Part shown: positions 9,465 through 18,051 of the stretch, one piece after another
Numbering within the stretch: position 1 is the stretch's first letter
Layout: each line of letters starts with the position of its first letter
NCBI RefSeq assembly: GCF_047468865.1
Contig: NZ_JBLGTV010000009.1
Location: forward strand, 1 to 64,000
Direction: 5' to 3'
DNA from: Castellaniella hirudinis_A
Lineage (GTDB): Bacteria; Pseudomonadota; Gammaproteobacteria; Burkholderiales; Burkholderiaceae_B
DNA length: 64,000 nt
Translations under genes and position numbers: made by a program
The notes under the pieces: model-generated
Database searches by the model: none
What the model was told of the DNA's origin: nothing
Seen by the model: the letters and a program-made list of their open reading frames with translations, nothing else

Positions 9465-9736
9465 GCCAGGTGCGGGCCGAACAGGCCAATGCCCGGATCG
9501 CCCAGCAGCAAATCACCTTGATCAATACCGATGTCTGGTACGCCACCGCGTGCTACCGCGAAACCGAACTGCCGCGCATCCAAGTGGGCGATTGCGCCGT
9601 GGCCTATCCCCTGATGGCGCTGGGCACGACCGCCGAAACCCTGCACAAGCTGACGCTGCGCATCGTCGGCTGCCTGATCGGCCCGGCCATCGGCATGGAT
9701 GCCGCATTCTACCGGGTCATGGGGCGCCATGATTAG
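9446..9736 (+). pseudogene. In-frame mosaic of mdtN and mdtO fragments between the two pilin genes
   Basis: The interval 9465-9724 is made of four abutting segments that match the downstream efflux genes in order. 9465-9517 matches 10863-10915 (mdtN), 9513-9620 matches 11253-11360 (mdtN), 9617-9698 matches 12586-12667 (mdtO) and 9693-9724 matches 12848-12879 (mdtO, identical). Joints share 4-8 bases of microhomology. All four segments are in their native reading frames, so a 96-codon open frame from a TTG at 9446 runs through them, although mdtN and mdtO are normally in different frames. It is most simply a relic of a tandem duplication shrunk by internal deletions. Translation is not established. 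Confidence 0.82.
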
Positions 9737-9918
9737 AACAGTGCGCTTACCCCGTTGAACAGTTCGTTTATCCCGTTCGCCAGGGTACTGATGCCGGTCA
9801 CAGTAACCACCAGGATAATCGCAAGCAAAACAGCGTATTCCAAGGTAGAAATACCGCGCGCATCATCTTTTAGTTGTTCGCCAGCCAGCCAGAGGCGTGC
9901 GCAGAGTGTAGAAAGCAT
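9733..9918 (-). CDS. flp: Flp-type pilin, copy 2
   Basis: 61-residue Flp pilin, near duplicate of copy 1. Its leader also ends at Gly22, with mature ISTLEYAVLLAI and the Glu27/Tyr28 signature. The C-terminus differs (NELFNGVSALF instead of the Ala/Gly-rich tail), and the changed tail begins where the repeat with copy 1 ends. It could supply a second major or minor pilin processed by CpaA. It is separated from the rest of the tad operon by the mosaic efflux fragment, so it may be expressed from its own copy of the promoter region. Confidence 0.9.
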   Translation of the reverse strand: MLSTLCARLWLAGEQLKDDARGISTLEYAVLLAIILVVTVTGISTLANGINELFNGVSALF

Positions 9919-10128
9919 ATAAGGCTCCGTCCATAAAAAAAGAGGATCGCGGCCCGACTATCCAGCCCAAACATGCGGGACAGCGCGTAATTTATCATCC
10001 AGCAGTGGATACAGTGCTTTACCTCACTCTGAGTAAGGGTAATTTCTCAGTCCTGATTATGTAATTTATGCATAAAACAATCATCAATCCTTGAGATACA
10101 CATAGTTCGTTGTTGAAGTGCAACAAAA
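9763..10128. repeat. Right copy of the pilin-plus-upstream-region direct repeat
   Basis: Partner of 9091-9464. It includes most of flp copy 2 and the sequence up to GTGCAACAAAA at 10128. The stretch 9919-10277 holds no gene: it contains this repeat and then about 150 bases of unique sequence leading to ytcA. The two copies differ by scattered substitutions and small indels, so the duplication is not brand new. Confidence 0.88.
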
Positions 10129-10277
10129 CGCTCAAAGCGGCAAAACCCGATCCGCACGCCACTTTTCAAATCGACTCCATCGTCCACCGCAAAGACAAGC
10201 CACGCCGCAGCCCCTCAAAAATCATGGATAATCCAGGCATCCGCCCTGGTTTCCGCCGCTTTTCCGTCCCGTCGCCT

Positions 10278-10541
10278 ATGCCCGCCGCCCGTTCCCTGCT
10301 CACGCTGACCCTGCTGCTGTCCTCGGGCTGCACCCCTCGGGCCCCCGCCTTTTTCCTCATGGGATCCTATTTTCCTTCCTGGCTGGTCGGCATCGCCCTG
10401 GGCATCCCGCTGGCCGCTCTCGTCCGCCTGGGGCTGATCCGCGCGGGCATCGACGACCACCTGCCCCTGCGCCTGTTGGTGTACACCTGCCTGGCCATTC
10501 TGTTCGCCATGGGGTTTTCTTTCGTGTTTTCGCCGCAATGA
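10278..10541 (+). CDS. ytcA: YtcA-family small lipoprotein
   Basis: 87-residue predicted lipoprotein with lipobox LSSGC near the N-terminus and two further membrane helices. It matches the YtcA family in the signature GSYFPSWLVGIALGIPLAALVRL. In E. coli ytcA precedes mdtNOP, and the same order is found here, which supports the call. The stop overlaps the mdtN start by four bases. An upstream ATG at 10224 or a TTG at 10110 is possible, but the chosen start puts the signal peptide at the N-terminus. Function is unknown beyond association with this efflux system. Confidence 0.82.
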   Translation: MPAARSLLTLTLLLSSGCTPRAPAFFLMGSYFPSWLVGIALGIPLAALVRLGLIRAGIDDHLPLRLLVYTCLAILFAMGFSFVFSPQ

Positions 10542-11584
10542 CCCCCGCTTCCCGCCCTCGCAAAAAAACACTGGCCACCGCCCTGGCCGCGCTGATCATC
10601 GGCGCCGCCCTGCTGCTGGGCTGGCTGTATTGGCGCCATCTCGCGGCCCACCCCATGTCCGCGGACGCGTCGATCTCGGCCGACGTGGTTCACCTCAGCG
10701 CCGGGGTGCCCGGCACACTGCAGCGCCTGAACGTGCAGGAAGGCAGCCGGGTGCGGGCGGGCGACCTGCTGTTTACGCTGGACGACCGCGACTACCAGTT
10801 GCGGGCCGATCAGGCCCGGGCCGAGCTGGCCATGGCGCAGGCGGCCCTGCAAACGCGCCAGCGCCAGGTGCGGGCCGAACAGGCCAATGCCCGGATCGCC
10901 CAGCAGCAGATCACCCGCGCCCAGTCCAACCTGGACTTGGCTGAACGCACGGCGCAGCGCCTGCGGCCCCTGGCGGCCAAGGGGTTTGCACCCAGACAAG
11001 AACTGGACACTGCGGAAACCGCGCTGCGCGATGCCCGCGTCAGCCTGGCCCAGGCGCAAGCCCAGGCGGATGCCGCCCAGGCCCTGATCGGTGAACTGGA
11101 AGCCGCCCAGGCCGCCGTGGCGGTGGCGCGGGCCGCCGTGGGCCTGGCCGACAAGGCCCTGGCCGACACCCGGGTGCACGCCCCTCACAACGGGCTGGTC
11201 GTGGGGCTGGTCGTTTCTCCGGGCGAACGCCTGATCCCGGATCAGGCCCTGTTCACCTTGATCAATACCGATGCCTGGTACGCCACCGCGTTCTACCGCG
11301 AAACCGACCTGCCGCGCATCCAAGTGGGCGATTGCGCCGTGGCCTATACCCTGATGGCGCCGGACAAGACCCTGCCGGGCCGCGTGGCCAGCATCGGCTG
11401 GGGGGTGGCGTCCAGCGACGCGATCCAGCTGCCCAGAACCATGCCGCTGGTGCAAAAGTCACTGAACTGGGTGCGCGTGGCGCAACGCTTTCCCGTGCGG
11501 GTGCGGCTGGATCATCCGCCCCCCGAATTGATGCGGGTGGGGGCGTCCGCCACCGTGATGGTGCGCCCCGGCCAGGGCTGCTAG
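10538..11584 (+). CDS. mdtN: MdtN-like periplasmic adaptor (membrane fusion protein) of an efflux pump
   Basis: 348-residue HlyD/EmrA-type adaptor with an N-terminal membrane anchor (about residues 11-32). A biotinyl-lipoyl half-motif (AGVPGTLQRLNVQEGSRVRAG), a long Ala/Gln-rich coiled-coil hairpin (about 85-190), the second lipoyl half (DTRVHAPHNGLVVGL) and a beta-barrel region follow. It would bridge the inner-membrane MdtO and the outer-membrane MdtP. Two internal pieces of this gene recur in the mosaic at 9465-9620. Confidence 0.92.
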   Translation: MTPASRPRKKTLATALAALIIGAALLLGWLYWRHLAAHPMSADASISADVVHLSAGVPGTLQRLNVQEGSRVRAGDLLFTLDDRDYQLRADQARAELAMAQAALQTRQRQVRAEQANARIAQQQITRAQSNLDLAERTAQRLRPLAAKGFAPRQELDTAETALRDARVSLAQAQAQADAAQALIGELEAAQAAVAVARAAVGLADKALADTRVHAPHNGLVVGLVVSPGERLIPDQALFTLINTDAWYATAFYRETDLPRIQVGDCAVAYTLMAPDKTLPGRVASIGWGVASSDAIQLPRTMPLVQKSLNWVRVAQRFPVRVRLDHPPPELMRVGASATVMVRPGQGC

Positions 11585-11595
11585 GGGGCCGCGCC

Positions 11596-13260
11596 ATGCA
11601 AGCGGCCACGCTGTATGCCCTCGCGCGGTCGGAACTGGCGCCGTTCGACGGCCGCCTGTCCACCGCATGGCGGGTGGCGGCCACTTGCGCGCTGACCGTC
11701 ATGGTGTTCATGACTTACGGCATCCCGTTGGCCGCCATCGGCTGCTATCTGGTGCTGTTCCTGATGAAACCCAACCCGGCCGAGACCCTGTTGATGGCCC
11801 TGGGCATCTGTGTGCTGGTGGCCTTGATCGTGCCGGTGCTGTTCGGGGTCACCTGGCTGACCATCGAATACCCGGTGGCGCGTCTGGCCGTCATTGTGGC
11901 GCTGTCGGGAAGCTTCATGTTCCTCGGGGCGGCCAGCCCGGTGGGGCCCGCCGGGGGGATCATCGCCCTGGTGATCGTGTTCGTGCTGACCTTGCTGGGC
12001 GAAGTGCCTGTTGGCGAGGCGGCGACCCGGGCCATACTGTACGCCGCCCTGATGGCCCTGGCGCCCATGGGGGTCTTGCTGGCCTTCAATGCGTTCTTCG
12101 GCCAGCCGGTGCGCCCGCGTCTGCGCCAGGCGCTGGCGCACCGGCTGGATCTGGCCACCCGCCTGTCCCGCGCCCCGGACCCGGACAGCCGCCGCCAGGC
12201 GCTGGATATTCTGCGCGCGGGCGATGACGATCTGGAAAAAATGGCCTTGTTCCTGCGGATATTCCACGCCGCCCCGAAAGCCGAAACCCAGGCGCTGACC
12301 CAGGCAATCGCCGCCAGCCGCGAACGGCTGCTGGCCGCGGCGGCGGGAATTAGCCCGCCGCCAGCCAGCCCGGCGCCGGTTACCCCGGCGGATGGCCAGA
12401 CCGATGGCCAGGCCATGTCAAGCCCCCTGGCCACCCAGGGCTTCTTCGCCCCGGACGCCTGGCGCAACCCGCTGTACGTGCGCTACGCACTGAAAACCAC
12501 TCTGGCGGCCATGATCTGCTATTGGGTCTACACTACGCTGCAATGGCAGGACATCCACACCGCGCTGATCACCTGCTACGTGGGAGCGCTGGGCACGACC
12601 GCCGAAACCCTGCACAAGCTGACGCTGCGCATCGTCGGCTGCCTGATCGGGGCGGCCATCGGCATGGCGGCGATCTATTTTTTCATCCCGCACATGGATT
12701 CCATCGGCGGACTGATGGTGCTGGTCTTCCTGGTGACGCTGCTGGCCGCCTGGGTATCCACGGGATCCGAACGCAGCAGCTACGCCGGGGTGCAGATCGG
12801 CCTGGCCTTTCTATTGACCATTCTGCAGGGCTTCGGCCCGGACATCAGCATGGATGCCGCATTCTACCGGGTCATGGGGATTTTGCTGGGCAATGTGGTG
12901 ATGTACCTGGTGTTCACCCGAATCTGGCCAGTCAGCGTGGCCAGCGCAGTGCGCGCCCAGCTGCGGCCGCTGGCCGACAGCCTGGGGCCATGCGCCGGCC
13001 GGCCGCAAGGCCCCGGCGCGCCCCAATTGCGCGCCGACGCCGTCCCGGCGCTGCGGCGCCTGGGGCACGCCCGCGAGCAACTGGCGCTGATCGTGTTCGA
13101 GCCCGCCTCGGTGCGCCCGCCGGCGGCGGCAATCGCCCGCTTGCGCGCCCTGCTGGACGACCTGGAAGATTTCTACCTGCGGGCGTTCCGGCCCGGGGCC
13201 GACACCGCGTCCGTCCCGGCGATGCGACAGCGCCTGCAAACCGAACTGGAGACCCCATGA
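11596..13260 (+). CDS. mdtO: MdtO-like inner-membrane protein (FUSC/aromatic acid exporter type)
   Basis: 554-residue protein with two blocks of membrane helices (about residues 25-165 and 290-440). They are separated by a cytosolic segment, and a cytosolic tail follows, as in the FUSC/YccS/MdtO family. The ATG at 11596 was chosen because it follows the mdtN stop by 11 bases and matches the family N-terminus. A longer upstream reading would overlap mdtN. It pairs with mdtN and mdtP. Pieces of its second membrane block appear in the mosaic between the pilin genes. Confidence 0.9.
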   Translation: MQAATLYALARSELAPFDGRLSTAWRVAATCALTVMVFMTYGIPLAAIGCYLVLFLMKPNPAETLLMALGICVLVALIVPVLFGVTWLTIEYPVARLAVIVALSGSFMFLGAASPVGPAGGIIALVIVFVLTLLGEVPVGEAATRAILYAALMALAPMGVLLAFNAFFGQPVRPRLRQALAHRLDLATRLSRAPDPDSRRQALDILRAGDDDLEKMALFLRIFHAAPKAETQALTQAIAASRERLLAAAAGISPPPASPAPVTPADGQTDGQAMSSPLATQGFFAPDAWRNPLYVRYALKTTLAAMICYWVYTTLQWQDIHTALITCYVGALGTTAETLHKLTLRIVGCLIGAAIGMAAIYFFIPHMDSIGGLMVLVFLVTLLAAWVSTGSERSSYAGVQIGLAFLLTILQGFGPDISMDAAFYRVMGILLGNVVMYLVFTRIWPVSVASAVRAQLRPLADSLGPCAGRPQGPGAPQLRADAVPALRRLGHAREQLALIVFEPASVRPPAAAIARLRALLDDLEDFYLRAFRPGADTASVPAMRQRLQTELETP

Positions 13261-14735
13261 GCATCCGGCCCGGCCTGTCGGCCCTTGCCCTGGCTGTCGC
13301 ACTGGCGGGCTGCGCCGGCGTCAGCGCGCCATCCGCCCCGGATCAACCCTGGACGCCATCGGCCCTGCCCCTGTCCGCTCCCGACCGGCCCTGGGCCGTG
13401 CCGGCCATCCCCCTGCCCGACCCCGCGCCGGCCCCCGCCGGCCTCGACGCCCGGAAACCGCTGGATCTGGTCGCGCTGATCGACATCGCCCAACGCGCCA
13501 ACCCCTTGACGCGCCAAGCCTGGACCGCGGCCCGTCAGGCCGCCTTGGGGGTGGGCCTGGCGGACGCCGCGTTCTTGCCGATGCTGTCGGCCAGTGTGCT
13601 GGCCGGTTCACAGAAAACCCGCATTCCTCTGCGCGACAATCTTTTGGGGATCGACCACCTCGACACCCGCAGCCAAGGCACGGTGCCCTTGGTAGCCCTG
13701 ACCTGGCTGCTGTTCGATTTCGGCCAGCGCCGCGCGCTACGCGAAGGGGCCGAACAGCTGTCGTTCGCGGCCAATGTGCTGTTCAACGCCAGCCACCAGA
13801 AAGTCATCCGCGACGTCACGGATCAATACTATCAATACACGACGGCCCGGCAGCGGGTCGAATGGTCGGCGCGGTCCCTGGCCCTGCAGCGGCAGGTGCT
13901 GGCCGCCGCCCAGGCCCGCTACCGGGCCGGGACGGGCACCACGGTGGACGTGGCCCTGGCGCGCCAGGCGGTGGCTCAGGCTCGCCTGCAGGTCGTCAAC
14001 AGCCGGGGGCTGGAAAAAACCACCCGGCTGGCCCTGCTGGGGGCCCTGGGGCTGGCGCCAGACACCGAACTGACCATCGCCGCACCGGCGCACCGCCCCC
14101 TGCCCGCCGAAACCCCGGCCCTCACCCGGGATGCCCTGCGGCAGGCGCTGTCCCAGCGGCCGGACATCGTGGCGCAATATGCCGCCGCGCAGGCCGAGGA
14201 AGCCCAGGTGCGGGCGGCGCAGGCCGCCTTCATGCCCAAGATCTACCTGGGGGCGGCATATGCCCACCAGAACCGCCACCTGCAGGCCGGCAGCCTGCCC
14301 GACGTGGGGATGCAGGCCACCTCCAGCGGGGTGATGCTGGGGGTGACCGTGCCGCTGTACGACGGCGGCCTGCGGCGCAACCGCCTGGAAAGCGCCAGGC
14401 TGTCGGCCCGCCAGGCCCGGGACGACCTGCAATCGCTGCAGCAGGCGGCCCTGCGCGAAATGGCCGCCGCCGACGCAGCCCTGCAATCGGCCCTGCAAAG
14501 CCATGCCGCCGCCCACGAACTGGTGCAAACCGCCCAGACGGCCAGCCAGGCGGCCCTGGCGGCCTACAAAGCGGGAATGGGCACGATCACGCTGGCCACC
14601 GAAGCCGCCAACCAACTGCTGCTGGCCCGCTTGGCGCGCCTGGACGCCCGCACCGCCGCGCAGATCGCCGCAGCCAACCTGGCCTTCGCCACGGGCGCCA
14701 TGGTGCGACCGCGCAGCCAATGGCTGGCACAATAA
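13257..14735 (+). CDS. mdtP: MdtP-like outer-membrane efflux lipoprotein (TolC/NodT family)
   Basis: 492-residue outer-membrane factor with a lipoprotein signal (LAGC, Cys19). Two repeated OEP domains carry the Ala/Gln-rich coiled coils typical of NodT-type proteins (for example AQARYRAGTGTTVDVALARQ and AAYKAGMGTITLATEAANQ). It starts on the ATGA overlapping the mdtO stop. It completes the ytcA-mdtN-mdtO-mdtP operon, which would export small, probably aromatic or amphiphilic compounds. The substrate cannot be read from sequence. Confidence 0.93.
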   Translation: MSIRPGLSALALAVALAGCAGVSAPSAPDQPWTPSALPLSAPDRPWAVPAIPLPDPAPAPAGLDARKPLDLVALIDIAQRANPLTRQAWTAARQAALGVGLADAAFLPMLSASVLAGSQKTRIPLRDNLLGIDHLDTRSQGTVPLVALTWLLFDFGQRRALREGAEQLSFAANVLFNASHQKVIRDVTDQYYQYTTARQRVEWSARSLALQRQVLAAAQARYRAGTGTTVDVALARQAVAQARLQVVNSRGLEKTTRLALLGALGLAPDTELTIAAPAHRPLPAETPALTRDALRQALSQRPDIVAQYAAAQAEEAQVRAAQAAFMPKIYLGAAYAHQNRHLQAGSLPDVGMQATSSGVMLGVTVPLYDGGLRRNRLESARLSARQARDDLQSLQQAALREMAAADAALQSALQSHAAAHELVQTAQTASQAALAAYKAGMGTITLATEAANQLLLARLARLDARTAAQIAAANLAFATGAMVRPRSQWLAQ

Positions 14736-14768
14736 GCCTATTTATCTCATTACGGACGACGACCCGAC

Positions 14769-15404
14769 ATGCTTGATTTTCCTTTCGCCATCAAAGTCTT
14801 CATGGCCCTGTTCGCCATCATGAACCCCATTGCCAACGTGCCGGTGTTTTTATCGTTTACCCGGGGCATCCCCATCGCCGCCCAGCGCAAGGTCGCCGCC
14901 AAGGTGTCGCTGGGGGTGGCCATCGGCTGCATTGTGTCGGCCGTGGCGGGCGGCCCACTGCTGCAGGTATTCGGCCTGCAAGTCAACGACTTTCGCCTGG
15001 CGGGCGGCCTGCTGGTGCTGCTGATCGCCCTGTCCATGCTGCACGGCGAGGCCAGCACCCAGCACGCCTCGACGGACGACGAGAGCGCCGCCATCGCCAA
15101 GGCCGACGATGTGGCGGTCTACCCGTTGACCATCCCCCTGCTGGTCGGGCCGGGCACCATCGCCACCCTGATCGTGCTGGGCCACACCGCTGCCCAGGAT
15201 GGTCATGAAATCGCTCTGGCCCTGGGCCTGGGCGCTTTCCTGGCGGTCATGGCCTGCGCCCTGATGCTGGCCCCCACGCTGAACCGCTATCTGTCTCCCA
15301 AGGTCACGGCCATCGCGCAGCGCCTGATGGGCATGATCCTGGCGGCGATCGCCATGCAGATGATGGTGCAAAGCCTGCAGGCTTTTTTCCCCAAACTGGT
15401 TTAG
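14769..15404 (+). CDS. MarC/YhgN-family membrane protein
   Basis: 211-residue integral membrane protein with about six hydrophobic segments and the MarC family signatures FAIMNPIANVPVFLSFT near the N-terminus and PLTIPLLVGPGTIATLI in the middle. The family has no settled function. The old link to multiple antibiotic resistance in E. coli MarC was withdrawn. It lies 33 bases after mdtP on the same strand and may be co-transcribed. Confidence 0.9.
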   Translation: MLDFPFAIKVFMALFAIMNPIANVPVFLSFTRGIPIAAQRKVAAKVSLGVAIGCIVSAVAGGPLLQVFGLQVNDFRLAGGLLVLLIALSMLHGEASTQHASTDDESAAIAKADDVAVYPLTIPLLVGPGTIATLIVLGHTAAQDGHEIALALGLGAFLAVMACALMLAPTLNRYLSPKVTAIAQRLMGMILAAIAMQMMVQSLQAFFPKLV

Positions 15405-15436
15405 GATTTAAGCTTTCATCCACCAAGGCGTTGAAT

Positions 15437-16015
15437 ATGTCGACCGCTTCACTATCCAGGGGCACAGCCCACCCACATCGCCCGTTCTGGGCCAGCCTGC
15501 TGCTGGGCATGGCTTTTCTGCTGTGGGGAACGGCCAGCCCGGCCGCCTCCGATACCGAACTGACCACGCAGTCCCAGGCCGCGCTGGAACAGCTGTACAC
15601 CCAGCAGCCCGAAGCCCGTCTGCTGGCCGAACAGGCCAGCGCCGTGCTGGTGTTTCCGCGCATCGTCAAGGCCGGTTTCGTGGTGGGCGGCGAACGCGGC
15701 AAAGGCACCTTGTTCCAGGATGGCAAAGCCACCGGCCATTATGTGTCCACGGGCCTGTCTTACGGCCTGCAGGCCGGGGCGCAAGCCTATGCCTACGCCT
15801 TGTTTTTCATGAATGACGCCGCCCTGAAAACCCTGGATCAGCGCGACGGCTGGGAAATCGGCATGGGCCCCAGCGTAGTGCTGATCGACCAGGGCCTGGC
15901 CCGCAAGCTGTCCACCACCACGCTGGACAGCGACGTCTACGCCTATATTTTCGGCCAGAAAGGCCTGATGGCGGGCATCGGCATCCAGGGCAGCAAAATT
16001 TCCCGGCTGGATTGA
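15437..16015 (+). CDS. SYLF-domain (Ysc84-like) secreted lipid-binding protein
   Basis: 192-residue protein with a signal peptide (about residues 1-37, ending PAAS). A SYLF/YSC84 domain fills the rest, seen in ASAVLVFPRIVKAGFVVGGERGKGTL, the glycine-rich GHYVSTGLSYGLQAG and the C-terminal SDVYAYIFGQKGLMAGIGIQG. SYLF domains bind phosphoinositide-type lipids in eukaryotes. Bacterial versions are periplasmic proteins of unclear role. ATG at 15437 is preferred over a TTG six bases upstream. Confidence 0.88.
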   Translation: MSTASLSRGTAHPHRPFWASLLLGMAFLLWGTASPAASDTELTTQSQAALEQLYTQQPEARLLAEQASAVLVFPRIVKAGFVVGGERGKGTLFQDGKATGHYVSTGLSYGLQAGAQAYAYALFFMNDAALKTLDQRDGWEIGMGPSVVLIDQGLARKLSTTTLDSDVYAYIFGQKGLMAGIGIQGSKISRLD

Positions 16016-16120
16016 GCGCGTCGAGCGGTCTTGCTTGATCCATGAGGGCTGTCGCCGAGACCAAACCACGTCATTGAACAACAGGATGCCTGTGCTCGGC
16101 AAGGCAGGCAACAGCTGGAA

Positions 16121-17068
16121 TCACCGATCGCTTCTGATTGCGATTTCTTCGATATTCTGGCCTTGCCGATTCAACAGCCCCCATAGATCGGAATAGAAAA
16201 AATGGTCGATTGTCTTGATATGGCGTGACAGGAACGAATCCTCAGTCATATTCGGCCGGATGTCACAATAATACACACCATCCAGTGGATTCAACTTGAT
16301 GGTGTATGCCTTGAAATGCCCCGGCAAGAATGTGGCACTAATGCCGTACTCGTTTTCTCGCCTTGTTTTCTTGCGCTGGACGTCATTCAGGAAAATTGCG
16401 ATATGCGGCAGCGCCGTCCCTGTAAGGCGGCCATACAGGAACTTGTCCAAAAAAACTTTATCGATTCTATCCTTGCTGGAAGTCTTAACGGAACCAATTA
16501 TTTTCAGCTCGCCCTTCTTGCTCACCAGCAGGTCATGCTGATAGTTCGATTTGAAAAGTCCCCTTCCATCCACATCCTTGACTGGCACCTGCATGACGCC
16601 AGAAACGCAGTCGATATCAAGAGAGGCTATCAGCAGCCTGATGAGCCGCTCGAACAAATCTCCATTCACCTTTCTGGCTTGGTTGGATTTTCCAACAGGC
16701 AAGCCATCAAGCGCAGCGCCAATAGATTGTTGAAGCGTGTAGATGGTTCGAATCAGACTTTCACGAAAACCATCTGGTGGCTGTTGGCCCTCGCGCAGAA
16801 AATCAAGCACCATTCGGAACTTCCGTACACCATTTTCAAAATCTTCCGCGCCATACATCAACCTGGAATTTATCGGGCGCGTAATGTTGAATCCCCCTTC
16901 TTCCTTGTACTGAAAAAATTGATAATGATTTTCATTCTGCGAAACAATGCGCGCCTGCAGGCTCGTATCCGCGTATTCCAGGTAGCGAATGCAAAAATCA
17001 ATATAATTCTCAATCGAACGAAACCGCTCCTTGTTTGCGGCATAGCCGATCAATTCGGAAAAGCTCAC
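16121..17068 (-). CDS. Probable type II restriction endonuclease (PD-(D/E)XK type)
   Basis: 315-residue protein beside a DNA methyltransferase. The core HDLLVSKKGELKIIGSVKTS has the spacing of a PD-(D/E)XK nuclease active site (Asp, then Ser-Val-Lys at the usual Glu-x-Lys position), followed by basic residues. The GTG at 17068 was chosen because it has an AAGGGAG ribosome-binding site and forms a GTGA overlap with the methyltransferase stop. A longer GTG-initiated reading to 17116 is less likely. GC content is clearly below that of the flanking genes, indicating acquisition. Recognition sequence not predictable. Confidence 0.75.
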   Translation of the reverse strand: MSFSELIGYAANKERFRSIENYIDFCIRYLEYADTSLQARIVSQNENHYQFFQYKEEGGFNITRPINSRLMYGAEDFENGVRKFRMVLDFLREGQQPPDGFRESLIRTIYTLQQSIGAALDGLPVGKSNQARKVNGDLFERLIRLLIASLDIDCVSGVMQVPVKDVDGRGLFKSNYQHDLLVSKKGELKIIGSVKTSSKDRIDKVFLDKFLYGRLTGTALPHIAIFLNDVQRKKTRRENEYGISATFLPGHFKAYTIKLNPLDGVYYCDIRPNMTEDSFLSRHIKTIDHFFYSDLWGLLNRQGQNIEEIAIRSDR

Positions 17069-18051
17069 CGGATGGACTCCCTTCGTTCCGCTGTCTTTCG
17101 GTCGTATGCGATCCACTCATCCTTCGTCATCCGCCGGACGTTCTCAATCCTTTTTATAGCCCATTGGTTATATTGCGGATCGAGGTCGCATGCCATCCAA
17201 TGTCGGTTGAGCTGCTCCGCCACAACCGCCGTTGTGCCAGACCCGGAGAAAGGGTCGATGACCAGATCTCCCTCGTTTGACGAAGCCAAAACAAGTTTTC
17301 GCACCAATTCCTCCGGCTTTTGAGTGGGATGCGGTGTTTTCTCCCCCATGCCATTGCAAGTGGTAGGAATATCAAAGACATCCTTGGGCTTTGCTCCTTT
17401 TGGATGCGGCATCCAATTATCACGTTTTTTGTTCGCGCCCTTGCCATAAACGCTGGATTCCGCCTGCGGATGGGACGGATACTTCAGGGTATGCGCTCCA
17501 TAAGGAATACGAACATCGTCGATATTCAGCTTGACCGCGTCAGACTTCCTGAAATGGATGATGCTTTCATGCGAGCGCCCCCAGTCCCCGCCCAGATTCG
17601 CTTTGTTCTTGTAATGCCAGACCAGCCATCGACAATACTTGAAATACTTTGAAGCGGGATGCTTCAGGTCAGCCAAAATCTCGGAAAAACCACAAATATA
17701 CAGAGACCCCGTGGATTTCAAAACACGAGAAGCCCGCCTGATCCACTGGACGGACCATTCAATATATTTTTCCTGACTCTCAAAATTGTCCCAATCCGCC
17801 TTTTTTATATTATAGGGAGGATCAGCAACAACAAGATCGACGCTCGCTTCATCAAGCGATTCCAGCCAATCAAATGAATCACCCTGATACAAACGTCCAT
17901 GGGGGTGCTCGTATTGCAATTGGAAGCTTTCGGCAGCAAAGCGCTTTTTTTGATCTTCCCCGGTGGCACAGGCTTCGATCGGCGCCGCAATCAAAGCATT
18001 ACCCGCATCGGCAGGCTTTGTTTCCGGGGCATCCATTGTTCCATCCATCAT
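17065..18051 (-). CDS. DNA amino-methyltransferase of a type II restriction-modification system
   Basis: About 328-residue beta-class N4/N6 amino-methyltransferase. The catalytic motif IV DPPY (about 77-80) precedes the AdoMet motif I region DPFSGSGTTAVVAEQ (about 266-280), the order that defines the beta class. HPTQKPEELVRKL is motif X. ATG at 18051 or 18048 follows an AAAGAGG ribosome-binding site. An upstream extension to 18120 lacks one. It would protect the site cut by the coupled endonuclease. Low GC relative to neighbours suggests horizontal transfer. Confidence 0.9.
   Translation of the reverse strand: MMDGTMDAPETKPADAGNALIAAPIEACATGEDQKKRFAAESFQLQYEHPHGRLYQGDSFDWLESLDEASVDLVVADPPYNIKKADWDNFESQEKYIEWSVQWIRRASRVLKSTGSLYICGFSEILADLKHPASKYFKYCRWLVWHYKNKANLGGDWGRSHESIIHFRKSDAVKLNIDDVRIPYGAHTLKYPSHPQAESSVYGKGANKKRDNWMPHPKGAKPKDVFDIPTTCNGMGEKTPHPTQKPEELVRKLVLASSNEGDLVIDPFSGSGTTAVVAEQLNRHWMACDLDPQYNQWAIKRIENVRRMTKDEWIAYDRKTAERRESIR

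Noticed and set aside
11332..11595. N-terminal extension of mdtO upstream of 11596
   Set aside because: It would overlap mdtN and adds residues unlike the family. The ATG at 11596 gives the normal MdtO length.
12522..13256. N-terminal extension of mdtP upstream of 13257
   Set aside because: The extension is an out-of-frame read of mdtO. The lipoprotein signal begins at 13257 with an ATGA overlap.
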